This document shows, in pieces, positions 32,321 to 46,165 of a stretch of 64,000 bases of DNA. Under the pieces are notes generated by a model. The model had not been told where the DNA came from. It was given only the letters and a program-made list of their open reading frames with translations, and searched no databases. Positions within the stretch are counted from its first letter, which is position 1, and each line of letters begins with the position of its first letter. Origin of the DNA: Bugulina stolonifera (lineage: Eukaryota > Bryozoa > Gymnolaemata > Cheilostomatida > Bugulidae); contig OW285191.1 of NCBI GenBank assembly GCA_935421135.1, positions 15,631,700 to 15,695,699 on the forward strand. The letters are read 5' to 3'. The position numbers and the translations under genes are program-made.

Positions 32321-34294
32321 GTAGTAAAAAAAGTAAACAATCCTAACTCAAGGCTGTTTGTTTTCACAACCACACAAAGCTGTATACCCTGGTATATGCA
32401 CAGTATATATACCCAATCAATAACACAAATTTCTTATAGATTTATATACTAGTAGAAATAATCTAAATGCTTCATCAACCATCTTAATCTTTGTATATTT
32501 CCAATAATTGTTAATTCTGATTATAGATTTGCTGCTGGCTTTTGTCTTTGGAATAAAGAAAACTAAACAGGATCGATATACACAACATAAATAGTTCTAT
32601 TGATTCGCAATAAGACAGAAAATAATAACTTTGAGCTAGTTACCATTTATATATTATGAAACATGTATGAACCCGTATCCATCAGGCCAGAAAATTGACT
32701 TTGTAATTTCACTGATGTGTATTGTGAATAGATTTCTATAAAAATTATGTTTAACTAATTAAGTGTGAGAGAATGCATAATACGCTGACTATACGCTGAC
32801 TATATCTATGATAATTGTTCATTGAAAATAGGTGCTCAGTCCAAGCAAGTTTAGATTATATGCGAATCAGTTTAGATTAGGCAGCTAGTCTTAAAGACAT
32901 AACAAGGGTGAGTAAATTGATACACAAGTATTTTACAATTCAATAGTTATCAAAATATATTATTATTATGTTAGGTTTTGGGGTGTCGTATTTCAAATAA
33001 CCAAAGAATTTTTATAGTCTGCATGTAATCTAGTACATGTATATACATGTAGTGGGGGGGGGGGGGTCAAAGGTTTGGCTATACTTGATATACGGCAAGG
33101 TGGTCATGGAGAAGTGTGTCGTGTGCAGTTGGTTCAGTACATGGGTACCGCTCATTGGCAAAGCTTTCTTTAATAATGGAAAGCGAACTAGTGTCGTGGT
33201 TGATGTGTGCTAGATGCCATTGTGCCACAGGTTCAAACCCTTGTCAGGAAGGGGTTATCTCCACAGATGAGGAATTACGCTCCTGGCTGTTCATAAACAA
33301 AAATTTTCTTACTAGTAAAAGTAATATCACATGGATATAGATGTAACTGACTGCAGCTTGCATTACTAAGCTACCACATGGATGGTATCTGGTGATATGT
33401 ATTTAGTAGAGTTGGGAAGTTGTCGCAAATATAAATAGATATTTAATAAGAGAATTTTCGCTATTTATGGCGTTGATGGAAACGAAGCATATTTTGTTTG
33501 TCAATTTATAACAATATACAATGTAAAATACTGATGTAAATAAAACACTAACATGGCTGCCTAGAATAGCTGTAATTGATAGTTTTATAAAATGAAAAAC
33601 AGTTAATTATATAGCCAACAGTTTAGAAGCTCACATACTGGCAAGTATCCAAATTGTTGACATAATGTAATGAAAGGCTGCCACAACCAAGTCAGCAAAA
33701 GATTTGTTCTGCTTGCTATTAGGAATTTAACATTATGTAATCAGCTAACACTGTGTGCACGATGAAACATAGTATGTATAGAAAAATAGACAAAGTTGTG
33801 TTAATCATAGTTTTGTGATCAATACACCATTGTATTAAGTGTAAACTATGATGCCAACATGTCTGTCAGCATCAATGGTTATTATTATATTCTTTTACAA
33901 TATTATGCAACTATACAAATAATATAATACAGTTGACTTTATTAATAACCATTGTCAATTGAAATCATATTATGTTCAATAACAAACCATTAATACAATG
34001 GTGTATGTATGTATGTATGTTTATATAATTATGTACATATTACAATGTGGCAGCAGCGGCAGCAGTGGAATTGTTGCAGATGATTCATTTTCATAAATCT
34101 TAATTAATCTCAATAGACCATCATTAATCTTCCCTAATCTTTATGTACATGACTGTGTATATTAGTATTTACATGTCATGCATCTATTACTCGGCTTTGT
34201 TTTCGGACAGGACTCCAGTTTTACCTTCAATCAGTAGACATAAGTAGCAAATACTCGTCTAACAGATGATGGCATAGTAATTCTACTGACATAT

Positions 34295-35103
34295 TGTAAT
34301 GGTTTCTGGTTTGCGAGCAGTCGTCTTTGGACGACTGCCGACCCAAGAAATGAAGTGCCTATGAGTGGTGCTAGGCCTTCTCATTACATGAAAGATCGAG
34401 CAGTCTCAGTAGTCAAAGTACTACCAGAGACGACCCATCTGGTCCCGAGTCTAGCTTGTAGACTATACTATGAAAGAGAGTGATCCGACCTAGTAGGCAG
34501 TTCGCTAAGCTAATGACCTGGCAAAAGGAAGTGAAAGTCTCTGTATCAAGTATAGATGTGTCTTTATTGAACGCCAAGCAAAGACTGAGACAACGAATGA
34601 TAAAACATGGTTCTTTATATAGTATAAGAACTTCCGCCCGACGTAGTGTCGGGAAAAGACCGGGAAAAGACGACGTAGGGTCGTCCGGCAGTTGCGCAAC
34701 AACATGGCCGCCGGAAGCCCGACGGCCAACCCAAAATAGGTCGGGTTATACAAAAGTTGCTTATAATCATCCAATTCATGTACAAAATGAATATCAAGGG
34801 ATTCTGAGAGGTCGGGCCTCTTTACATGGGTATAAAAGGTACAAAAAGACTCAGTAATTGCCATACATGAATGTACATTGGTATATAGTTAAGTAGAATG
34901 GATATAAACACATAGATACACGTATATAGATAGTAAATGAATGGATTAGACATGCAATACAGTTGAGTATGAGTATACGAACAGCTGGGTATGAGAGTAC
35001 GAATGTTAGCTGAGTAGTGCTGTGACAACTACTAGGCACTTAAGGTGCTATGAGGTTTTATCCGGGTAGCTGGAGTCGTATACAAATGTCCTGTACCATC
35101 ACA
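34295..35103 (-). mobile_element. Solo LTR, copy 2
   Basis: 809 bp, homologous to the LTR at 26761-27567 and in the same orientation. It is flanked by ATAT at 34291-34294 and 35104-35107. TATATAAA (34614-34621) and AATAAA (34563-34568) lie in the same order. The 6.7 kb between the two LTRs holds no gag-pol, and each LTR has its own flanking ATAT, so I read them as independent solo LTRs and not one element. Confidence 0.75.
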
Positions 35104-35107
35104 ATAT

Positions 35108-37796
35108 TATACTGTACAGTCTACAAGTAGGATAGCCTGCCTTCTGTCACTTTTTGGGGGTACTTTGTATAAATTGCATGTGATAGACTGGAAGCTAACC
35201 ATCGTAAGATAATAACACACAACCATTGGAGCTAAGGCTTAGGCTGCACTGGACTGGTGGTCCTGTAACCAAACCCGTATATGTGAAAAACAAAGGTAAA
35301 ATTGTAGCACATTGAAGCAGTAAACTTGGGTCCTAAGTGTAGACTCAGTAAACTTGGTCCTAAGTCTAGAGTCATTGAGAGCCAGAATTTATCAATGATG
35401 GAGTGTTATCAAATATCAACTAGACTATCGTTAATCACCTCTGCCAACATCGATATTAAAGTGCAGTATTCAATCAACTTAAATTATTTCAGTGAAAAAC
35501 AAGATAGATGAGGACTACGTGACTAACGTATACTCTCTAATACTTATTTTATGGATATATTCTGAGTCTCAGCATAACTGAAATATCGCGCATGCGTTCA
35601 AGCAACATTTAGTCACGCATAGGCACTAGACAGATAAGATAATAAATCACAACTCCCACTACCTGCTACAGAATGCCACTACCTGCTACAGCATGTAACT
35701 TACCAACCCAATGGATGCAACATGAAAATGAGACACACTAAACAGAAGTATGGTATACTGTATACTCAATCATTACCCGTATTAATTATATGAATGAAGG
35801 AGACGCTTCCACCGCAATATGAGAAAACATCACTGACCACAATATAGTAATTACCTTCTCCAGTTTTACATGTGCAGAACAATATGTGTACACACAGTAC
35901 AGTGATGCAGTACTACATGCACAACACAACCATGGATATTGTTATGTATATTACCAAAATACAGCCATACCTTAGCTGTACATGTACATGTTACATCCTA
36001 GTCAATAACCATTAATTCTTCTTCACTTTGTAATCAATGATTTTTACAGGTAGAACTCTAATATATTCTCTCTGTCCATATGTTGGGGCAATAATAGCAA
36101 TAGTTGGTATCTATAGAAATACATACGCAACCTATGCAATATACACAGCATACGTAACATACGCAACATACACACAAGTCATGCAGAAAGATTTTAAGTT
36201 AAAAGGGCAGAGGTTATACAACATACATTGTATGTGAAGGTAGAATACATGTTGTAAGCTGTGCTGCTTTGACATCAGCATATTTCCCATCTGATCAACT
36301 GTAAAATATAAACATTCAACGCAATAGTCATTAACATCATGACACAGCAGAGTGTTCCAAAAACAAATAACTCACTGCCGTTTTGTATTCACTGCTTTCG
36401 TCATTATCCAATGACTTATTGATTGCATTTATAAAATTTTTTACATTAATAAATAAGTTCAAAATTTCAAAATTATACTCAAATGGAAAGATATCTTGAA
36501 GCTGTAACTTCGTTCTTGGAAAGACTCCAACTGATATGTAAATGCATGATTTCCTAGCTTTGAGAAGCAGGACTAGGTGCTGCCAATTCCAACCCCTACT
36601 TACCTACCTACCTACATATACACGTACCTTCCAAAACACAGTACATGTACATGTACATGTACATGTATATGCACCTACCTACACGTACATGTACTTTCAA
36701 AAACACAGTGAAACCTTTAACAGGACATTATTTACATTATATTTGTCAAGTTGGAGATTATCCGATTAAAAATCTTCTGGAATTCAATTATCAACTTGAT
36801 AACTGAGAATAAATAAATATAATACTACTTGTATGTATTCACAGCCGAACAGAAATAGAAGTTATATCAATACACTGAAAGCATGTGTTGGTCATTTTAA
36901 CTGTGCATGTATATATCGTTTTCCCCCAGTTTATTGTGATTTGAGTCGAAAAGTAAATTAAATATCGTATGCCTTTTAACTTCAGATTTCAAAGGACAAT
37001 AACTCTCTCCCCATCTGTTTGACTAGCCATTTAGTTAGGCACATATTTTAATAATAGCTTCACAGTATTTTATCAGCGTGTTTATTGACACTACATGCTA
37101 CATGCTGCCGTCTATGTGTAATCATAGCACACAACTTCAGTAGATTGCCAGATGCTGACCCGTCAGTAGGCAGCAAGTCTGTATCCTGAGTAATTATTAC
37201 ATGTAATAGGAGCACCTGGACAGTTAGGAGGGACATGATGAGGTAAGTTTGTGGTAAAGTACCATCAGGGTCCAAATACTGAACAAGGGTTTATGTCAAG
37301 TAATACATATTATATTGCAGTCCTACATTATATAGTTAGGGCTGGGTCCTGTTGCTGCTGTTACTACAATAATAACATACTCTCTTGAATTGTTGGATGT
37401 GGTGCAGTATAACGTGATATTTAGCGAATACAGATTTTTCTGTGAAATCCCACTGTGTATGGTATAACAGCTTTTTATACAATGTACAATGCAATATAAA
37501 TTTACTGCACGCTTCAATTTTTAGGTAAATTCAGATAATATAGTAGGTATTATTTCATAGTAAAGTGTTGTGGGTTTATGAATTTAGGGTACCTGCACAG
37601 CCTGCCATGTTACATACCAATAGGTAGTTAATATGTTCACCGTTGCTCCATTGTTTGACAGGTGATGAAAGGAGGCCGACAAGGCTATCTTATCATATCT
37701 CAATCACTATTTACTCACAATTGAAGGAGGCATAATTTTGGACCAATCAAAGCTACTCAACAGAGCGGTTCATCAATCCATTGTGTTACTATAAAA
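35108..37796. other. Intergenic DNA before the YeeE/YedE gene
   Basis: No coding exon recognised. It contains an ACATGT repeat near 36640-36668. A CCAAT motif (ggaccaatcaaag) at about 37739-37751 lies close upstream of the possible first exon at 37797. Confidence 0.4.
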
Positions 37797-37967
37797 ATGG
37801 AATCAGCGAGAGATTCAACTCCAGACAGCCCAGCCAGGCGGTTGGAAGTTAGACATAACGGGGAACACACCATAACAAATTCTAGACATACATACAACAT
37901 CAGACCACCAGCTCGTCTAGAGCCACTTAGATCAATACCAAATCTTCCAGCATCACCACTGGTCCTG
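37797..37967 (+). CDS. Possible first coding exon of the YeeE/YedE gene
   Basis: ATG at 37797 followed by 57 codons rich in Arg, Pro and Ser, ending at a good donor (CTG|GTAGGT, 37967) in phase 0. The exon holding the ATG at 39644 begins after a pyrimidine-rich acceptor at 39622 and is open in phase 0 upstream of that ATG, so the two join in frame and would give 528 aa. Unproven: a noncoding first exon ending near 39341 is an alternative. Confidence 0.4.
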
Positions 37968-39643
37968 GTAGGTACATATATTATCTACATAATGTTGTAT
38001 AGTATTAATAACAATATTGTGGGATTTACACTCTAACAAAGTAACGTTAGATAGTTGATCAAAGGACTTGTTGGTTAGTAAGTTATCACATGAGTGTGCC
38101 CGGCAAAGACTGTATGTGACATCATAAGAGTTGGTAGGTTCAGAACATGCTCTCTATGGCTGACCAGATACGGATTGCAATGGCTCACCGGATAGTCACA
38201 GATATGGATTGCAATGCTGATAGAATCAATGTGGGCACCCATGAGTAGTATTCATTAATTGCACTATTCTCAGTCATTCCTATCTAATTAAAGTAGATGC
38301 TTTAATCTACTTAGAATTATGAAATTGAAAGATGGAGTAGATTATTGGGTTAATATAGCTCACAACCGTATTGGCTCTTGTTAAGTAGTATTAGTGGAAT
38401 TTATAATCATCTATAAATTATAATAATATTATAAAGTAGACTACAGATTGCCATCACAGTAAAGAAAAACATGATCATATACAATGTATAGCTGGATTTA
38501 AATCCTAGGCCTATTTCAAAATATAGTATAATTAAACACGTTCATGTCAGCGAATTATAACTTAAGATTAGCCCCGATAGGCCTTAGTTGAAATGCTTAC
38601 CACTTTTTCTTCAAAAATTTCAGTTGAACAAAACTTGATAGATACACTGTAGTTCATTGTAAAACATTTACTTATGATTATTATATCTAGCCCTACAACC
38701 GTTTGAGATAAACTTTTTGTAGGTCAAAACTAAAAATGTTTAATGGGCCATTTGTTGGTTTTAATAGGGTATCATAAATTCACCCACTCAAATCAAGTAA
38801 CTGTGTAATTTACAGTAGTATTTCCTTCACTTGTAAGAACGGCAGGAAATAGTATAGTAAACAGTTTACGCGGTAGAAGAGATTATCTAGTTTAATCTGA
38901 TCTAAATATAGTTGATTCATGACCTAATATCAAGTTATAATTAATCATTCTGATGGAGTTTGCATACTGAGCTGTTAGGCCAATCATTTACCTTCTGAGC
39001 GAGTTAGCTGCCAGACCAGTGGTAGGGGTGACAGTATAATATAATAATGTAATAGTATCATATTAGCCTACTTGATATTCTATATAAGATCGTCTGAGCT
39101 GTGAGCAGATGGTGCTAATAGGTTTTGAATAGGTCGATATCTACACACCAGTCAGAGTAAGCAGTCTACTTATTTGAAAGGTAAATACACCGTTGCAGTT
39201 TACTTACTGAGGAACATTTTGTACATCTGTAGAAGCTATATAGTATATACTAATGAGAATGTACATTGTATTATGTCATTGTATTATGTAACCTCAAAAG
39301 ACTTCACATACAATATAGCAGAGTGAGCTGTTCAACTGAGGTAAGTTTGCTGTTACAAAAAATAAGTTAGACACAGTCATAGGATAGGATATCCACATGA
39401 CTGAATAAAGTGACCTCCTGCTGGTAGGTGTGAAACTTTTTCTCTTTCAATAAAAGTTTAAAAACAAAACACGACGTTATGCCTTGTTATGTTTGAGTTG
39501 CTTGCAAAGAATTTGATCAATGAATCTTTTAAAAGAAAACATTCCAATGTTTATAAAACTTGTTCAGCTTTTCGCTGTGTAACTTAGTCCGTTCATTTAA
39601 ACTCCGTGTCTCTGCCTACTAGGGTCGACAACCAACACACAAC

Positions 39644-42600
39644 ATGAATCGACAGATATCCACCGCTCCTTTGGTGGATGACAAAGACCCAAATGGATTA
39701 AGCGCTAGCTACACGTCTGTGGACATGACAGCAGAAATCTCTAGACAGAAACTAGTAGGAAAGACCAGTCAAGTTCATCCGGCGGAAGAACCGAAACAAG
39801 AACACATTAGCCCCTGCACGACGCCAGATAAAGATACAGATAGCCATTCTGGGAAATATTCATGTACGGTTATAGCCGCTAAAATAATCACAGCTCTTAT
39901 AGCAGGAATATATTTTGGCTGGTTTCTACAGAAATCTACAGGTAAGCGTTTTACTATAGCTGCCGATTTTAGAATGGCGGTAGTTCAAGTTCCAAATAAG
40001 TCAGCATTGTAAAATCAATTAGAACTACAGTTCTTAGTAGTGTAGTTTTGCCTTGTAGATGTAGCAAATAATGGTTTCTGTTACCGACCACGTCTTCAAT
40101 TTTTAAAATTCCAAATGTTTCCAGAGTAGCCTCAGAAGAACGTGCAAATTTCCAGCAAATACATCAGCAGTAATACAGTAAGCAGTAATACCGTAAACAG
40201 TAATACAGTAATACAGTAAACAGTAATACAGTAAACAGTAATACAGTAAACAGTAATACAGTAAACAGTAATACAGTAAACAGTAATACAGTAAACAGTA
40301 ATACAGTAATACAGTAAACAGTAATACAGTAAGCAGTAAGCAATAATACGGTTGCATCTTAATGGTTTTTACTGAAATTAAAACTGGTTATTAAACGATT
40401 ATTCTAGAGAGATAGATCCGTAAGTTATCATCCTAGTTGATAAGAAAGACTGATGAAAATGATGAAAACGCTGAACATGTTACAAGATTTTGTGGACTTA
40501 GGAATTATAGTTTTTGCATGCTCCCCTAATCCTTATAATTATCTACCCAGAAAAAAACATCATAAATATACATCTCTGCTTCTAGTCTATAATTTTATAA
40601 AGTTATATGAAATCGTTATTCTATTGTAGTGTACAAGCCGGAATCAATCAGGAATCAATTTTTATTTAGAGAGTTTATCATGCTCAAAGCATTCCTAGGA
40701 GCTCTTCTGACTAGTAAGTGTGTACATAGTTATGCTTTGTAAACACATGAATATGTAGACCTTGCCATCACATAGCAACATTCATTCATCAGGGTAGTAA
40801 CAAAATCATAATAGCTGTGCCTTGAGCACTTTGGCATCAAATTATGAAAGGCACAGTGACATTATGTACATGTGCATCAGTGACATTACTGTGAACAGTT
40901 ATGTTACATTTATCCAACCTTTCTAGTGCTTCTAGACCAATTATAAATCCTTCAGTTCTAAAAAAATAAGTTGTGTTGTATGTAATTCTTTGTTGAATAT
41001 CCCCACGTAGTGAACTTGCCATTTTACATAACCTGTTTCTGTTGCCATCAATTATTCGGCCAGGCATGCATTTGAAGATTTACTGTAAATTATAAATTGA
41101 CCTCTTGCATTTGTAATCAGTAGGAAAATTTAATATTTGCCGTAATGTTGTAGGCCAGTTTGTTCTGCTTATTCTATCATATATACCACAAACCAAGTCG
41201 TATGTTGAAGCAGCTAGGGAAGCCTACACCGCTACATTATGCTACAGAGGTATCATCTCTACAGTGGTTGGTGCTTTCCTGCTCGGTGCTGGTATGGCCG
41301 TAGGTGGAGCGGTAAGTAATAGTTAATTGCTTGGTTAGTGACTGTAGGCGAGGTGTGTAATCATTTTATTATTATACATGTGATTGCTATGGAACCGCAT
41401 TCTATTACAGTGATTAGTATGTTATTAACCTTCAGAATTGGTATTGGACATGCTGCTCAGTTTTGATACTAATAAACTGCTAGCTTACATGTATATCAAT
41501 ATCTGGGTTCGATCAAAATAGAATAAAGTTTCAGCTGTTTAGCTAGCATGGTAACATCATGTGGTACTACTGTGCTAGCTGAATGATAGCTGCAGAACCA
41601 CAATATTTATGTCATTTATGGCCTGACCAAGCATTAATTACAGTCATATTTTAATCCTCCAGGAGGTATAAAAATACCACCTGTCTGAATGTAAAATATT
41701 GTTGCTATAAGTCTTAGGCTTTAAGTTTAATAATTTTCGGAGCAGGTCAGTTGAATAGCTGCGCTACTCAATAGCTCTACCAGCCAGGTTTCACTCTCAG
41801 CTGAGGGTCCTCTGCCCCCCCCCCCCCACTCCTTGCACTTAGCACAATTTGTCTGCTAAATAAATACGTAATTATAACTGTTGATAGATTAATTATACTT
41901 ACATAAATCTCTGTTTTTGCAGTGTCCAGGAATGGTTCTGGCACAAGTTGGAAGTCTTGTTCCTAACTCAGGTAAGAAGGTGCTTTAGCTACCCTTACCA
42001 GCATTATTGCGCTATGGGTACCTGAGGCTACTATTAGATGTATTATAACAGTAGGTCAGTATGCTTAAAAAGCACTAAGTTTCTAATGAACTTTGAGAAA
42101 CGAAGTAAAACACAGCTCTATCTTTTCCAGTCAGCTAGGCTTGTTATGCCATCAAAGCCTGGCATCTAGAAGCTTTCTATAAGAATAAGTTGGCATGTTG
42201 GCTATACACTGTAGAGGTTTTAAAGTTCTACAATAATTAACAGTGAACATATTTTGAAGACCCCAGGCTACACTTATGGCGGTGAACTCATGTTAAAATT
42301 TTGATTTCTTCTAGCATACACAATCCTTGGTGGACTTCTGGGCTGCATCGTCTATGGCTTCCTGCACAAATATTTGATCAAGATTACCACACCATCGGAG
42401 CCCTATAAAACCTACTAGTGAGTTATCCTTGGCTTGAATATATATTGACCTCTAACCTATCAATGGGTTCTGACTTCTCAGAAATCATCAACTTTTCTAA
42501 TGCACAATGAATAATATGTGCAATATATTCAGAATCTGCATGTAAATTTACAATGTACCAGCTGTATGTATTTTACTAGCAATGCCACTATTTATTTTTT

Positions 42601-45436
42601 ATAGCATATATGAAAAAATTAAACTCCCGTTTGTGGCGTTAGCTGTACCTTGCATGGCCTTACTCATTGGACTTCTAACACTGATGGAATTATTAAAGCC
42701 TGAAACCCAGAGATGGCTTGACATGAAGGAGCATGACCAGCAGGTAAACTCTATAATGCCTGTTTACATGTGTATACGGTGGTACCATGATTGTAGTTGT
42801 TATAGTTTGTAGTCATGACAACTGGTTTTCATCAAACATCTACAGTTCAACTAATATTCTACTGACAAGTTCAAATCATTATAAACTAGATATAAGGTAC
42901 ACGTAACCAGAATGTTATAATAACAATGTATATAGCAACTGTATGACAGATTGAACGTGCATGTGCCAATATACAAATATGCGTTAAGCCTAATAATACT
43001 CATATAGAGGTTATTATATCGGTAGTCCTATATCAGTGTGGTCCTATCAGTGGTCATAATATTGGTGGTCCTATATCAGTGGTCATAATATCGGTGGTCC
43101 TATATCAGTAGTCATATATACATGTAGCAGGACATTACATGCAGTTCTGTGGCCTCTGCATTTATTAATGCACCATTGCACATCCGCATAAGCAGGTACT
43201 ACTACTTTCTGGTTAGTATCCTGTCTTCCAATACATTGCAGCCACCCTCTCTTTGGTTCTGGGTACACAGTCTACTGGACTAGAAAGATATAATAGTCAT
43301 ATGATATAATACGTTATGTAATGTTGTGCAGTGTACCGTAGTAGGATATATAAACGGAATTAAAATTATCCTCCTATGGTCTATATAGTTGTGAGTCATT
43401 TTTCCTGGAAGTACATTTCTCAGAGATTAGAGTTTACAAATTGACTAAATGCGGCATAATATACATGTATATCCATGTGACTTATACACAATTATAATAA
43501 TATATACATTGTAGTATCAAAATACATAATACCCACAATACATAATATATATATGTGTGTATATTTACACTCTTGCAACTATCATTATAATAAATATAGC
43601 AAATGCCCACATAATATAACTGATATACATGTACATGTATATTATATAGTATATAGTTACTAGAGTCTATTATCAAGATGAATCTAAATATACACCAGTT
43701 GTACTTGTACTGTAGTGATGTGCATAATATATATACATGTATATGTACTCAAAACAATGTACAGTATCACTACAGATACATGAAAACATGTACATTCACA
43801 TTACATGGCTAGAATATAGGCAGTTGTATGTTAATCACTATGTATTACCTTTAGATGATGAACACAACAAAATCTCCCAACGAACCAAAGTTAGCCATAT
43901 CCACATGTCAAGATAACACCGACTGGTTCACCCAAGAACTCTGGTCCCCCTCGGCCTCTGGGGTGATGCTTGGTCTAGTGCAGATACCCATCATAATGGT
44001 ACTAGCTGATACAATGGGATCCAGCAGTGGGTAGGTATTCATACACTCGCTACTATAATTTATTCAGCTATGAGGGCCTCAGGCTATTTTGTTACAAATA
44101 GATCTACAACAAGCAGGGAAGTAAAATGTCATAATAAGAGTCTGGTCCACTAGCTGATGATAACAAACATGTAGAGCTCAGTGAAATACTACCCTATCCA
44201 TGTTGAGTTGATTCAGCTCAGTGGGTATTTGAATCAACCTTTCCATTTCAACACTCAAGTCCAGGTTTAGTTTGGAATGTGTTGTATGTGTACCTGAGAA
44301 TATCTAAATGGTAGAAACTTGATTATGTTAATTGAATAACAGTCTTGTATTTAGTCTAGATTCCAGCACTCTACAATGTAAATACAATTGTAATTATAGT
44401 ATGTTATTACAGGACAGAATAATATATTCTTATTGATTATTCTTATTTCAGTTCCAGACAATATTAATTGTAGTATGCGTTTATCAAGGCTTCATACTGG
44501 CAAAGTGCCAAACACAATCAACATGCACTGTATAATAATGGTCAGTGTAGGAGTTGTGATACCTTATACTTATATAATCTTTATCAGCTACTTGCCAAAA
44601 TTGTCTTCTCTCTGTACTCTACACTCCGTGCATTATAACAATAATGTAGTATTCCTGTCTACTATTCTTTCAGATATATGGCTTTGACATCACAATGGGT
44701 AGCTACAGATCGACTGAAAGCAATGTTTCCATATTTTGCCAAAGCCAGATCAGGGATAGACAACTATTGGATGGTGGGTTCTGCAAGTACTTGAAAATAC
44801 TATTTTAGTAGAAACTTCCTTTTATAAATAAATGTACCTGCAATGCACATGTAGTTAATATTACAGAATAAAGATTAAAAGCAAATTACTAATGAAAGAA
44901 ATTAAGACAAATATTGCCGTAGTATTTTAAATGAATATATTTCAGGGTTAACTCTGGTTTACACGTAGCAGATACGATATTATTAACTGGTTGTGCTACA
45001 ATACACTTACCATGTATCTTTCTATATTATTTCAGGTGATATATATAACTGGAGCAGCGCTAGGAGCTGCACTGGCTGCCATATCGTCATGTACCCTATT
45101 TAAAGCCCCAGGACCTATATGGTGGCAGGGGCTTGTAGGTGGGTTCCTAATGCTGTTTGGATCTAGGCTAGCATCAGGGTGTACAAGGTAAGATTTTAAG
45201 CGGGCACTTGTACTTTTTTACAGCGCTCATTAATGATAATAATGATAAATATTTTATTCTTCTGTTTTATAAATTATAATTTGAGTTGAAATATTTGTAG
45301 TGGTCACGGAATAAGTGGTACTGCTCTATTCGTGGCGCTAAGCTGGATAGCGGTACCAGTCATGTTTGCTGGAGGAATCTGCACCGTATTTGCCATGGAA
45401 TATTCCGGAACTAACACGTATGCTGACACATGGTAG
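39644..45436 (+). CDS. YeeE/YedE-family membrane protein (possible sulfur-compound transporter)
   Basis: Exons from the ATG at 39644: to 39941, 40630-40713, 41154-41311, 41923-41971, 42315-42417, 42605-42743, 43855-44030, 44674-44773, 45036-45187, 45301-45436 (TAG). The product is 464 aa, or 528 if the exon at 37797 is used. It is polytopic, with a first membrane helix at about 73-95 after a hydrophilic N-terminus. The protein has two similar halves: GMAVGGACPGMVL with Cys181, and GGFLMLFGSRLASGCTSGHG at 404-423 with Cys418. These are YeeE/YedE (PF04143) signatures. Bacterial relatives take up thiosulfate using conserved cysteines; thiosulfate or another sulfur substrate is inferred here. With nine or more introns it is a settled nuclear gene and not contamination, although the family is mainly prokaryotic. 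A candidate poly(A) signal is at about 45954. Confidence 0.88.
40169..40340. repeat. 15-bp minisatellite in YeeE/YedE intron 1
   Basis: About ten copies of cagtaatacagtaaa with partial units (gcagtaata, taatacagtaata). Confidence 0.88.
43005..43115. repeat. Short tandem array in YeeE/YedE intron 6
   Basis: About four irregular copies of ggtggtcctatatcagtggt with cataatat spacers. Confidence 0.75.
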
Positions 45437-46092
45437 ATGAAATATGAAAGCCGCAACTTCAGATGATATTTTGGTATGAAGGTCTTTAATACAGTGCAGT
45501 ACAGTGCAGTGCATTCCTTTTAACTTTAAACTTGCCACATGTTTTAATAATAATATCATTACAACATTTTGTAAGGAGGAAAAGTATCAGGTACAAGGAA
45601 AAATTTTTGTGCATCATTATAGAAATCCTAGATAAATTATAATGTTATAATATAAATTATATTTTTGTATACATGTAAATTCTTTCTTGCAATTAATGCT
45701 TTTAATATGTATAATTAATTAATTATTATATAGTATGTACTATATAATATAACATTATGTAAGCAAAGACATGACAAAGCCAACTATGGCTACACGAGAA
45801 CACTGCAATTTCCAGTATTTTATTTATATTTATTGTAACAGATGCAGTTATATTTTGCATAAGACAAGAATTAAAATATTTATACCAATAATTTTGTAAA
45901 AATATTTGTATGATACTGATGAGCCTGTGTATAATACTGTATAACCTACATGAATAAAGATAATATTATGGTATTCAACTAAATAGCCATACAGAAATCT
46001 ATGAGTCTATTGCAAGTTATGTTTATTGCAACCATTGGCGAGAACATTGCAGCTGCCATGATAGTCTAGGTAATAATGTCATGTTGTGAGTG

Positions 46093-46165
46093 TTGTCCTC
46101 TCCCTAGCGAGAGAGGACAATTTCCCATTGTAATCTGCTCATGATTACAACTATAATTGGGGCAA
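46093..46165. repeat. Short hairpin-bearing dispersed repeat, copy 2
   Basis: TTGTCCTCTC at 46093-46102 and its exact complement at 46111-46120 (8-base loop), then a tail (cattgtaat...gattacaac...aattgggg) matching the copy at 8686. Confidence 0.55.

Larger units (their letters stand above)
28600..34290. other. Gene-poor AT-rich region
   Basis: No coding exon recognised over about 5.7 kb. It contains the satellites at 30208-30390, 30953-31100 and 31983-32320, homopolymer runs near 28960 (T) and 33053 (G), and a box-B-like GGTTCAAACCC at 33230-33240 in a possible SINE remnant. Confidence 0.45.

Noticed and set aside
31959..32452. Open frames with VQLERSVFSWRDQ-type repeats
   Set aside because: A by-product of the homogeneous 20-bp array, open in all three frames; no exon signals.
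33116..33340. 74-codon frame and box-B-like GGTTCAAACCC
   Set aside because: Perhaps a tRNA-derived SINE remnant, but no cloverleaf and no second copy in the window.
26757..35107. A single full-length LTR retrotransposon bounded by the two LTRs
   Set aside because: The 6.7-kb interior has no gag-pol or primer-binding site, and each LTR has its own ATAT flanks.
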